Part shown: positions 26,522-37,844 of the stretch, in pieces | Numbering within the stretch: the stretch's first letter is position 1 | Layout: the number at the start of each line of letters is the position of its first letter | Source: Taenia hydatigena | Lineage: Eukaryota; Platyhelminthes; Cestoda; Cyclophyllidea; Taeniidae | DNA: 64,000 bases | Direction: 5' to 3' | Assembly (NCBI GenBank): GCA_036345935.2 | Contig: JADWOT020000003.1 | Location: 19,424,509-19,488,508 of the forward strand | Notes under the pieces: generated by a model | What the model was told of the DNA's origin: nothing | The model's database searches: none | The model's input: the letters and a program-made list of their open reading frames with translations, nothing else | Program-made: the position numbers and the translations under genes

Positions 26522-28187
26522 GACCTGAGGCACACGCGCGAGGGCCTTGGAGGCGCATTACCGTAGGAGGTGGGAGCGAATCTCCATGCTGCCATTATGG
26601 AGGCCGCATCGTGAGGGAATGAAGAGACCTTGCTAGCCTCTCAGATACTTACAACCAACATCGCTTTGTCAAAATGAAACAAACCAGCAACACTTACCGC
26701 AAATGTCAGTTCGATGGCACGTGTAGACTGAAGTGTATCGGGAAAGAGGAACTTTTGATGCAATGTGAAGTTTATGTTAAAATTGATTCACTACATTTGT
26801 AATGGTTGCTTTACAGTCGTTTCGATTACATGAGAAAGTGTAGCCAACCATCTTCTGATTACGAATAATTTCGTTTGAATTTTCTTTTGCTACTTACATT
26901 TTGACCTGCTTCTCCTTTTACCTTGTTTTAGATACATGGGAACAATGCTTTTGAAGTATTTGCCAGATGGACAGCGCAACTGCATTTAGGTCACGTTATT
27001 TAAGACGTGATTCCTGACTATTTTTTGTTATATCCGACCAACAATTGTTTCTTTTTTTACAACTTTTAAACATTTGATTGGCTAAATGGACTGTTGTTGC
27101 CATCCGCTTGATACTTTTTTCTTGATTTAGATCATGCAGATTAATATTGTTTTTGTCGCTAAACTAAGTATTAAATTTTAATTATTCGGTTTATTTTTTT
27201 CTATACCGTATCTTCTGTTATCAGATTTTTTGGGAATTACTTTTTTTGAACAACGCCTTAACAAATGGAAATCACTGTGAAAATCTCGAGGCAGTATTTT
27301 ACTCTCCACTCTAGATTTTGTTAGATTTAGTTTTCAATAAAGTTTAGAAATCAAATAGCATCCGCTTTGAAAATCACTCAAGTTCACTTGTTCTATTGGC
27401 GAATAATCGCCTCGCGCCTACGCACCCCTTCCGCAGTTCCCCCCTCTCCTTGCCACGCTTACTATTGGCTGACCAACACTCTCCCGACTTCCTATTGGCT
27501 AAGACGCCTTTCTGATACCGTATTTGGCCACAGCCTGGACAAAGTGCCGCACTCATTTATCAAAGCTGCATTTTACAGTCCTGTAAGCTGTTTTTCCTTA
27601 ATCCATTATAATAAAACGTAAATCGATGCACATCCGGTGTTAAGATTATGCGAATTGATCACCAAAAGAAGATTGGTTTCGGTCTTTTTCATGCATTTTC
27701 CAATTGCATAGTGATAATGTGAATTCAACATCCCATGTAGCCAAAAGACAGATAAAGTAGTTGGTCGGGCACTGGGAAATCAAGCGTGAAGGAACTTGTA
27801 AGGTTGGGTACATGGATATCTCAAATAGGTTTTTTTTCAACTTTTACTAAGTGGCTTCAAAATATCTTTGTACATATAGGATGGTGTAAATTATTAAGAA
27901 CCCAATTTGTATTTTTGCCTAGAAGTCAAAATTTTAATCATACAGAAACCATGAATTCATTTCCTTTTGCGATTAAAAATAATTTTCACTCCCCTGAAGT
28001 TACATTAAGCCGACCACATGGGATCTTTCGGTCTCCATTCGTTTTACTAAGGAGTAAGCGTTGTTCAAATACATCAGCTTAGCCGGTAACTGACTATGAA
28101 CTGGACCAAAAATTAGCAATACTAAAACCGAATACTTAAGCCTGTTTCTCGAGTTATGCTTATAATCATTCACACGTAAAATATATC
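26522..28187. other. Region upstream of the SKOR-like gene, no gene seen
   Basis: It begins immediately outside the last base that can be paired with the left arm. The first 100 bases are GC-rich. From about 26750 to 27360 it is AT-rich with many T runs. Frames are short and lack resemblance to known proteins. The frame of the SKOR start is open upstream only back to a TAA just before 28140. Promoter elements of the SKOR-like gene are expected here, but none can be named. Confidence 0.4.
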
Positions 28188-29937
28188 ATGATTTCAATGG
28201 CAATAAAACTGATAGGACCAATGAAGGAGTCATCTGGGAAGGAGAAGGTCCTACCGCACTCAATTCACGCTCTGCTGCAACCAAAAGGCATAGAAGAACC
28301 GACTCTATCCATTTTTCACCTCTTTGGCGAGCCTTTAGTCTGCCTCTTGCTGAATGGAGAGGAGCGCCTCTGTCTGGCGCAGATATCCTCACGCCTGCTG
28401 CGTGGCTATTCCTACAACGAGATCCATAACCGGCGCGTGGCGCTTGGCATCACCTGTGTGCAGTGCAGCCCGCGCCAGCTGGAGTTGCTGCGCCGTGTGG
28501 GCGCGATGCCACTGAGCTCACGGCGCTGCGGCACCATTACGAAGCGCGAGGCGCAGCGTCTTGTGGAGTCCTTCCTGCAGCACCTTCCTTCACCACCCCG
28601 TCTGCCTGAGAATTTCGTCTTTGAAGTGGAGCATCACTGCGGCTGGGGCTGTTCCGGTCTCTTCGTACCTACACGCTATAACAGCTCGCGTGCCAAGTGT
28701 GTCCAATGCGCCTTCTGCCATGTGAGCTGACTCTTGTCCAATGAGTTGTAATTTGTGTGTGGCCTTAGGACTAAACGATTGTAGAAGCCAGCTTGCTAAC
28801 CGGTTGCCATAAATATCAGTTTAGGAAGTATATTCGTATTAACAATGTGTATCAGAGGCTACTATTTTGTGCACCGAAAAGCGATGCCTCAATCTTAGCA
28901 ACAAAATCGACCAAGTCAAGGATAACTCGATTTTCGTTTAGTAAACATGATTTTTCAGTTGTAAAAGTGGACGTGACCATCAAAATGATTGTCAAAATAC
29001 TATATTCCTTTCCTGTATCACTCTAAACATTTTGTTGAAATAATGCTCTAAATGAAAGCAAAATTATAAGCATTCCTGCAAAGGTTCGAAAGAACACTGT
29101 AGTCACCGGATTTGCTGTGAAGGTTTTATCCTAAAGAGTCTTTGGAGAACTTGACATCAGGCCGTCATACCATTTTCGCACAGAGATGCACGCAACAATC
29201 TGCAATATTTGTGTTCGCTTTTCCTTCACATTTCTGCTCCTTAGGTATTCTTTTCGCCCAACAAATTCATCTTCCACTGCCACAGCGCGGCTGAAACTGG
29301 TGTACAGCAGCAAATCGTCAATTACCGCCACCCCGATGCGGCTAACTTTAATGCTTGGAGACGCCACCTCCTACTGGCTGATCCCAATCCCCCGGACAGT
29401 CTGCTCTTCGCGTGGGAGGACATCAAAGCCATGTTCAATGGTGGCAATCGCACCAAAAAGGTCCCTCTTCCTCTACCCCTTCCCACATCTTTCACCACCA
29501 CCACCACTGCTACTACCTCCACTGTCACCTCCGTTGAAGCTGTGGAGGAAAATCTTAAGGAGCCCGAGGCATCGGCGGCGCATAGCACGCCGCCAAAGCG
29601 CCCCATGCTGCTCGGTGCTACTCCATTGCTCCCCACCGACGTCCTCATGTTGAAACCACACGTGAACCTCCCTTCTCTAATGAGCCAGCACGCCTCTGAG
29701 ATGCAAAGCTACTTGTGGCTGAGTGGCCTGACCTCAGGGGAGTCGGTACAATCACAAATTGGTAGTAGCAGTTACGGTGCTGGTAGTGGAGACGCTTGTG
29801 GTGCCGTTAACGTCAACGACAGCCTCTCTGCATGGACCGCCCATCTGCGCGAGTACTTTGAAAAGATGACTCAGGGCATCTTCCTTCCGCCTCCGCCTCC
29901 GCCTCCACCGCCTCCATCGCCTTCAAGTGCGAATTAA
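28188..29937 (+). CDS. SKOR: SKOR/Fussel-type SKI-family transcriptional corepressor
   Basis: Exon 1 is 28188-28721, with donor GTGAGC after the codon for His in a Cys-x2-Cys-type run. Exon 2 is 29245-29937, with acceptor CTCCTTAG and phase 0 on both sides. The product is about 408 residues. Residues ~47-165 form the SKI/SNO/DAC homology domain, with the highly conserved blocks EERLCLAQIS, NRRVALGITCVQC, SSRRCG and ITKREAQRL. Next comes the Cys/His zinc-binding module, with RYNSSRAKC, that leads into FSPNKFIFHCH, and then the SAND-like Smad4-binding region with NFNAWRRHL and AWEDIKAMFNGG. This order is that of the SKOR (Fussel) branch, nuclear corepressors acting on LBX1- and BMP/Smad-type signalling, not of SKI or SNO. 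The C-terminal part is short, Thr/Ser-rich and ends in a run of ten prolines. It lacks the long coiled-coil tail of vertebrate relatives, though further exons cannot be excluded. The first in-frame ATG was chosen; Met at 28197 or 28221 is also possible. Confidence 0.9.
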
Positions 29938-29962
29938 CTAGTCACAGAGGTTGGTGTAACCA

Positions 29963-29968
29963 AATAAA
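29963..29968 (+). terminator. Polyadenylation signal AATAAA of the SKOR-like gene
   Basis: A canonical AATAAA lies 26 bases after the stop codon of the SKOR-like gene and is followed by a T/G-rich stretch. The position suggests a very short 3' UTR. A later site cannot be ruled out. Confidence 0.55.
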
Positions 29969-32181
29969 GCTGCTAATACATGGTATGCTCTTTATGTGGT
30001 GATCATACATACAAACATTGAAACTGTGATTTGGTCAAAGCGATCATTTTTGAGAATCGGAAATCCACCGATGAACAGGAGACCTGACAAGGCCACAGCA
30101 ACGGCAAGCTGTATTCGAACAAATAAGGGTTAATGGTTGAATTTTAACTTGGGTGCTACTTATCGATGATGTATAAATCACAGTCAAGGGAAAAACATTT
30201 GAATTTTAGGTGATAATGCACCTCATTAATTACCAAAAGCATGGTTGTGTCAGGTTCTGAGGATGGCTTTTTCTCAATATCGAGAAGGCAATAATAGGTA
30301 GTGCGCTCACCTTCGCGCAAAAGTAGCACAGGGCCTGGCAGTACCACCTCGTGGTAATAGTTTTAATTGGGGACAACCCTTCTACGTCTCAAACACAGTA
30401 ATCCGAATTTGTTCTCTCAGTTCCTCTAGGAACGGGTTTCGCTGAAACACATAAGGCCCCCAAATTGGCATGGGGCTTGATAAGCTGAAATTTTTCAGCC
30501 ACTGATCTGATTTGTGGCGCTCTTTACTGCTAAGCAGTTATATTTTTCGTCATGTTCTTGGCGTGGAGGGGCGATTTAACGTACCTAAATGTAACACACC
30601 ATGGGACGTGTTATCTTCCCTTTTTCATGAAAAAAGCATTCCGGCAGTTGATAAAGGGTCTTCCTCTTAGAACCATTCTTTTGGGTTGTTGAGAGGAAAT
30701 GGCAAGGATTCAGTGGAACTGGTTGACTATTGTTACTTTAAAACGCACGCGCTTGGCGGGCCTTATGCCTACGGTTGTTCTTGAGCTCGAATCGTTAGGT
30801 GGAGGCTTGTGCAATAGCTGCTTTTGAAAAATAAAAGCAAGCACTTCTCATTTTTGCATCTCTGCATCAACCAGTTTACGTACATCTAGCGACCGGAGTA
30901 AGGCCTTAATGCAAAAGCATACACAAAGGGATAGAACCGTTATTTTGATGCTGGTGATGGACCATTTAAGGGCCACAAAATTGCGCCTTGTCGAAGGGTT
31001 TTGACTCCAGACGATTGCATTAGCCCCAACCCTAATGCGTATCGGCGATGCAGATTCTGTCTGAGTGACAGGCCTTCATTCGTCGTCAGACAAGTTCTGG
31101 GGATGGGGGCTCTTGGTACGCCCCGGAGGCGGCGCTGTCAGCAGAAGCACCGAGGTGGAGCTTTGCATGTCTGCGTAACCAAAATGAGGCGTTAAACAAC
31201 CGAGGCACTGCACATGACTGGATAAGTACTTGGTTTATTGTTAAAAGTGGCTGTTGAATTAGTGGCGATCTTGGTAATAAACTCCGCGTGAGACCGTACG
31301 TTTGGCTCTTTTCTATAATTTCAATCAGTAAATGTTAAGTTAGGGCACGATTTTGTATTGAAGTGATGAGGGAATACGGCAAGTAGCGTGAATTAAAGTC
31401 AGGCAGACAGTGAGATCCTTAACTCTCCTTAACTCTTCCAAGCGTTTACTCGAGGAGGTAAGTGAGGTCGGGAGAGATTGATTAAGAAATTGAAATATCC
31501 CATTAACTTAATTAAATATGGAAATCGTGGTCTTTTCGTGATCCCACGTACCCATATTCCATTTGCCTCGACTCTCTTTGGAAAATTGGAACACTTTGAA
31601 ACCCATCAGTTGACCCAATAGTCTCTTAGTGATTTACTCGGGAAACCCAGTTTTCCACCGTGAAATGCATATTTTTTCCTCTCAGAAAGCATCCTTGTAA
31701 TAAGTTACGTTTAAATTGCACGGATGATTTGCATAATCAATCGATTGAGGAGTTCTGCTGCAGTTTCAATGGATCGACGCCTGCTGTTTCAATGGAATGG
31801 CCGAGTTTTTACTAGCTACTGCTGATACCAAAGAAACAGATTCAGTTCCAGCTAGCTGAAAGCGTCAGCTAACATTGTCTTGCGACCATTTGACATGCAG
31901 TTAGTCTGAGGCGTCAATTAGGAGTCCTTGAATTAGCGTTTTATTCAGTACACGATGCTTTGAAAGAGTAAATTTATGTTTTATGAGACGTGCGGGTTTG
32001 TACAACAAAAGTGAAAAAGAAATAGGAATTAAGAGAACTTATGAACACCGAACCAAATTGCAGCCGAGCAATGCGGATCAGTTCGTGGCTTCCCGATTTC
32101 TCCTCTTCGGATCCCAGAGTCATTACACCAGCCTGTCTACCAGGCCCTAGACTGAGATGGAGTTGCTTGGGCAAGGACTTA
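29969..32181. other. Intergenic or intronic region with one coding-like minus block
   Basis: Mostly without convincing exons. The minus strand at about 30216-30360 reads as a coding-like segment (GPVLLLREGERTTYYCLLDI) that ends at a plausible donor GTAATT. I cannot connect it with certainty to the exons at 32-33 kb. A short stretch near 31120-31190 resembles 41420-41470 over about 45 bases, which may be a dispersed repeat. Confidence 0.35.
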
Positions 32182-33065
32182 CGTAACTCGCCAAGACGGA
32201 TGACTGAACTACTCCGTAGCTGATAACGAAACCCAAGTTTTGCGTTTTGCGAAATGGAATGGAATACATTAACCACAAAAGGCATGCAGCATGTGGGGTT
32301 CTTAACCCATTTTTAAATTTGCGAATTCGAGAAGTGCAGTGAACATATACGAAGAAGGCCTTAAATAAAAAATATTAATGTCCACTTAGATCTGGCGGAA
32401 ACTCTAGAGAATACGCGATTGACCGTTTTACAATTGTCAAGAGATCATGTGTCCAGACCATGTATTCTATGTAGTGTACTCCATGCACAGTCACCAGGGA
32501 GATCACGTCTTGAGCTATAATGAACCTATTAAATGCGAACAGATTGATTAAATTTAATGAAGGAGACGGAAATTCTAACGTCCTTTTGTCATAACTAACG
32601 GGATATTGACACAATAAAATCCACAATGAAACACTATCGCTTGTAGTCCACTTAATTCTATGATGAGTGGGTGAAGTGTCCATTTGGGAAATAAGGAGCG
32701 ATTTTACTGAAAACTACTTTTAAAATATGCTATAAATCTAGTGGAGCCACCTTCTCATTTGCCAAACCAGGTAGACAAAACTAATTTGATAAGATTTGTT
32801 AACGAAAATGTGCGAATGCGAGTCAAATCAGAAATAGATCAAAAGCGTCTAATTGTTATAAAGAGTTATAAGTCGTGGGTAGAGTAATACCTGCTTGTTT
32901 GCATGCACCTTTTGCGTGACAAGTGGGTAGATTGGATCGACAGGTGTCATCGATCCTAAAATGGAGAAAAAAACTGACTCTTCCATAAAACCTTGGTCAC
33001 TTGTAAAATCCTCCATAACCACAATGCACAATGTCTTCCGCAACGCGGCTTCTCCATTAATGGAA
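32182..33065 (-). CDS. Candidate multi-exon gene of unknown function (minus strand)
   Basis: Three segments connect by phase on the minus strand. 33065 to 32891 has acceptor TTTAAG and donor GTATTA. 32713 to 32432 has an acceptor ending GTAG, donor GTAAAA, and is 282 nt, phase 0 at both ends. 32219 to about 32183 has acceptor ATCAG and donor GTAAGT. The encoded stretches, such as TLCIVVMEDFTSDQGFMEES and FIIAQDVISLVTVHGVHYIE, look like ordinary protein with a mix of hydrophobic strands and charged turns. I do not recognise the family. A following block near 32135-32040 and the block near 30216-30360 may be later exons. Start and stop were not found. It would be transcribed toward the SKOR-like gene. 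It could also be a pseudogene. Confidence 0.35.
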
Positions 33066-33896
33066 CTTAAACAGGGGGTGGAAGGGAGTTACATAATCTT
33101 TCGACAACTATCGGTCAGTTCAACCTAACTTCGTGACTAGGCGGAAAAATCAGCCCGAAATTATAAATTAAGCTTTAACTAAACCATTTATTTTCCTCTA
33201 TGTTGTAATGCTATGGCTACTTGTTTTACTCTTCGTTCTGGCACCGCAGGCAGTCAAAGCTCCACCTCCGCACTCCCGCCTAATGCCATGACCTATTCAC
33301 CATAGCAGTAAAGCACTTTCCTTCCCTACGCCAAAAATATATATTTTACCCAAGCAACATGCTATCTTTGGTCTTAAAAGAGTTGTTGGTCCGCAACAAC
33401 ACAACCTAAATGAAAGGTCATCCACTTAACTCAACCTTGCTTCATAATCATAAATTGAGAGCCGGTGAAATCGTTGCATTGCACTTTTATGCGGCAGCCA
33501 GTACAACAAGCAAATCACCTATCATCGCGAAAAACAATATCAGCGAAAGAATTTTATACGTTTATTTGTGCTAAGAAAACACAGAAAATTTTGACTAGTT
33601 GCGAATTCGCCAAGGAACTTTATAATTATATATTCTGATCCTACCAGAGGCTGGAAAATTTTAGGCACTTTACTATTATCATTTTGCCTTAGAAATGACA
33701 TAAAACTAGTAATATGTGGCTCAATTGTCAACAAGTTACACGCAAAATTTGCTACGACTAAATAAAGCTAGAGTTTTGGATGATGCAGTACCATACTCTG
33801 TGTGCTTTTCAAATTCACGTTTTGGCGCTTTGATAAATTTTGTTTAAACTCGCTATATCCTGAATAGTGCGCCTGTTGCGTAGTGAGTGTCTGAAA
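33066..33896. other. Intergenic region before NUP153, nothing identified
   Basis: AT-rich sequence with only short open frames. It probably contains the promoter of the NUP153-like gene, and possibly that of the minus-strand candidate gene, which would make the two divergent. No motif is clear enough to name. Confidence 0.4.
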
Positions 33897-36800
33897 ATGA
33901 GTGGTCGTGGGTCTCATGGTCTGTCTCGTCCTCAAAGTGGAAGGTCGATTCGCCGTAGAAAGGTATATTTCTATTCGCTTCATTCAGTTTTTTTACTATG
34001 CGGTAACTGGTTTTCCCATTTTTAGTCCTTACTGTACCGAATTACCGATACTATTACGTCCTTCCTTCCTTCACTCTTTGAATCAAAAGAGGTGAGTTGT
34101 GCCTCTTATTAAAAACTCGGATGTAGGCTCCTTTGGAAGATAATATTAGCGAAGTTAAGTGTGCAGAAAGTTCATCAAAGAGGCCTCGAACTTCTGCGAT
34201 CTCTGAAGTACCCATACACCCAGGCTCGTCCCGCCTGCCAATTCAGCTCTCTATAAGTCGTTTAGAGGGTGTACAGATCCCGACTGTGCCTTTGTCGATG
34301 CCTATAGGCGTGGATGTCGATCTGGACGCGGCGGATGATAGGTCGGAATTCAGTATTGGCAGCAGAGCCTCGGTATCCACTAGTGGTGTGTCGTCACTTC
34401 TCCCCCGAAGTCATCGGAATGAGCATACCACAGTGAAACCGCCGCCTAAGGGTTGCATGTCCGAGTACGTTAGGCAAGGAAACAGCTCGAACAGAAATAA
34501 GGGCTTTATCGAACTGTGGACTGATCTCGAAGGGTCCAACCAATCGACTCTGAATATGACACACTCAGCTCCCAAACGAATGCGTACGGAAAGTACTCAG
34601 AGCTCGTCATCTAACGTCTTCTCGTCGCCATTTTATCGTGGTAAAGTCGCGTATGGAGGGGCTTCAAGTGTGCGTTGCACATCCCAGTCGCGTAATGTGT
34701 TTGAGGTTCGTTTGGCGTATATTAGGTTTCATATTCTTGAAACTTCATGTGGGCGTGTTAATGTTGAATTCTACATTGCTTGTTATTTGCTTTTAATTAG
34801 CATGTCGCCCCTCTTCGTTATATAATGGAAAATAATGAAGGCGAAGCATCTAAATGCGTGCCTTCATCTTCCAATGCGATACTTAGCGCCACTGCCCAGC
34901 GTATACTTCAGAGTCTGGAAAGACATAGTTCCACAGCATTGCCTGGTAACAAGATCCCGCCTCCTGCGCCAATTCCTTTCTCTCCACTTTCAACAGTAAA
35001 TTGGCATTCGTTTAACTATAATCCTCACTTTTCTAGCCTTTGCAGCGAAGTACGACTCGTTATCCTTCTTATATGGCTACTTACAATCGTTATAAGGAAT
35101 TCAAAAGACGGCTTGCCGTTCAATCATCATCAACTCCACCCGTCCTTCCGCAACCTTCCATCGTTCGTAACCGCATTGAAGAGCATGACAATGAAGATGT
35201 CACTCGTCGCAAAAACGATACTGTTGCCGTCACAAGGCCATCAGTACTTGAAGTTTCTTCCGGATCATCACAGGCCTTAAAATCTACCTCGATTCAGCCC
35301 CATGGTGCCTTAGCCGAATCCGAGAAGTCACAGTCGGCGGTAATGTGTCATTCCAGTGTCAGTGTTGCGAATTCTACCGAAGCGCTTGAAACTACCGGCA
35401 AAGTTGGTTCGCAAGTACCTAGCACTGTTCACGATGCCTGCACCCGAGCGAAAATGCCGGTGGAAAGAGAGTTCTCGTCCCCTACTCAACAAACCGAGTT
35501 TGTTTTTTCTAATCCGATTGCTCTGGGACCACCCACGCGGCCTTCCGCTATTCTCCCAGATGCATCCGGATTTATTTTCAGCCACCCGAAATCACAATTT
35601 AAAAGACCGGCCCTTGTGGAGAACTCGTCCTTACTTCCTGTTTTAATGTCATCCCGGCAACCGATGGTGCCAGACCATCCGTGTCCATCTAAAAAAGGTA
35701 TTTACTGGTTATCCGTAGTTACAACTCAACCGCTCAACGTTAAGGAAAATACTTTCTAACTAAAATTGCAAAGATCCACCCAGGTCTTATGCCTAACGTA
35801 CCTTTGCTACCGATCTTCCTTTTTCTAGCCTCATTGCCATCTGATCTGGATTTATGGCGGTGTGAAAGTTGTCTAATGGAGAATTCAGGAAGGGATGGTG
35901 TATGCAAATCTTGCCATCTACCGGCGTCTGTTCCGAGTTCCTCAAAGTCTAGTTCTTCAAGCAAGACTTCGGGCAAACCTTCTTTTTTGGTTAATCTCCC
36001 ATCCAACGGTTGGGCGTGTCCTACGTGCATGGTCAAGAACAAAGTGGGAGTGTCTGAGTGTGTTTGCTGTCACACATTGAATCCTTCAAGCGAGGTGACC
36101 ACCGATGCTTCGAAGGAAAAAGTCGCCACCGCACCTATTTTTAATTTCGGTCCCCCAAAATCAGTCTCATCTGCTGAGCCCATTTGTGCGGTATCAGCGG
36201 GAGGTAAAGCGCCAGTTTCTGGTTCGGTGTCCAATTTTGGCATTTCCGTCACCTCACCGAGCCCAGATCCACCCCAAGTTGTCAAACCTACAACTCAGTC
36301 TTCCCTGATTTCCAGTAAAGGATGGAACTGTCCTACTTGCCTCGTTAAAAACGATGATAGTCTTAAAGATTGTCCCTGCTGCAAAACCTCGAAACCTAAG
36401 TCAAGCGATTCCTCTGCTTCGAGGGCGGCTGATTGTGCTTCCATCCCCGGTTTTAATTTTAGCAAACCCGCTGGCAATAATGCAACACCCACCACAGTTA
36501 CTTTTTGCTTTGGAAATAATTCAGACCAAACAATTACTACTAGTTTCAAATTTGGCGACTCTGCAGTTCAGAACAATGAAATCGGGGTTAGGTTTGCTAA
36601 AACAGACAAGAATATGTGGGAATGTCCGACTTGCATGGTCAAGAACAATGAGGACATTGCTTCCTGTCCCTGCTGCCAAACGAAAAGGCCGACGTCCTTG
36701 CTGAAATCCCCGCCTAGCATTCCGAGTGAAAGTGGTGACAAATGGGTTTGTCCTACTTGCCTAGTTGGGAATGGTGTTCTCGTTGATCACTGTTTGTGCT

Positions 36801-37844
36801 GCCAGACTAAAAAGCCTTCAAAGTCTAGCTCTGTCTCGGTGGACGGTGAGTGGACTTGTGCTTCGTGTTTAGCAAAAAGTGGTGCTTTGCTATCGGAGTG
36901 TGTTTCTTGCCATGCCAAGAAGTCCGAAATAAATTCTATCATCAGTTCTCCCAGAACATCTGTAGGTAGTAATTTCGGGTCCCCTCAGTATGCTTCTTCT
37001 CCCCCAGTCGTCATGTCAACACTGAGGCCATCTTTAAACTTCGGCTCTCAAAATCCAAATACAAGTTTCGGTTCCAGCTTTCCTTCAGTCGTCGTGAGTA
37101 CTCCGTCGTTTTCTTTTTCGAAACCTGCTGATGCCTCTAACACTTCAGCTAAGGGTCCTGAACTGCATGTCACCTCAATGTCTTCATGCTTGAAGAATGG
37201 TGGCTTCAACTTTGGTCCCTCAGCTACAACATCCGGATTTGATTTCAGCGCCAAGAAAGAAAATGTGACACCCGTCGCGGGTGCGGCTACGAGTAATTTC
37301 TCTTCGGTTCCGTTCAATTTTGGATCATCGACTGTTCCGGCACCTGTGTTCAAGTTTGGACAACCGAAGCTATCATCGGGTGGTAGCTCTGATAACGCTG
37401 GAAACATAAGCGGATCCACGCCTTTTATGGCAAAGTAAGGAGGATGTAAAATGACATCAGTTTTATTGGGCTCTCACTAGTTTGCATCGTTAATCGTTGC
37501 TGTCTGCATTCGGGATTCAGTCATAGTTTTTATTTTGTTTCTCCTTGATCAAGTATGTGAGCGATGTAAGAAATCGATTGTGATCGCTTGCTGCACCCTT
37601 AAAGTAGTAAGCCTTAAGCGTTGCTATGTATTCTATTAACCCGGTACTTTTTGCGTCTTACTGTCAGTTGCGCCTCGAGTTCGTTGGATTTTGTGATACC
37701 GTATTTACTGGGATAGCAATAATCGATGTCTAAATGGACGCCCGTGGTACTTTCTAATAGTGTCAATCTTTCAGCGCTCCCGAAGAGGCAGGATTGAATG
37801 GACGTCGGATTCGGCGGGCAGTGCGAAGGCAGAACAGGGAGTAG
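33897..37844 (+). CDS. NUP153: NUP153-like nucleoporin with six RanBP2-type zinc fingers
   Basis: Seven exons join in phase: 33897-33962, 34026-34091, 34127-34705, 34801-34995, 35037-35697, 35829-37434 and 37775-37844. They give about 1080 residues. NUP153 sits in the nuclear basket and binds membranes, importins and Ran. Exon 2 (YRITDTITSFLPSLFESKE) matches the N-terminal amphipathic helix that touches the nuclear membrane. Exon 3 ends with SSPFYRGKVAYGGASS and exon 4 carries SATAQRILQSLERHSS, both NUP153 signatures. Exon 6 has six W-x-C-x2-C...C-x2-C fingers starting near 35.86, 36.01, 36.32, 36.62, 36.74 and 36.85 kb, followed by sparse FG, FNFG and FSFSKP repeats. The 70-nt last exon restores the conserved basic tail GRRIRRAVRRQ. 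Reading through the exon 6 donor would give an in-frame stop at 37438 and lose this tail. Compared with vertebrate NUP153 (about 1475 residues) the FG region is short and there are two more fingers. Confidence 0.93.

Noticed and set aside
37435..37438. NUP153 ending at the TAA at 37436-37438
   Set aside because: Splicing at 37435 to 37775 restores the conserved basic C-terminus.
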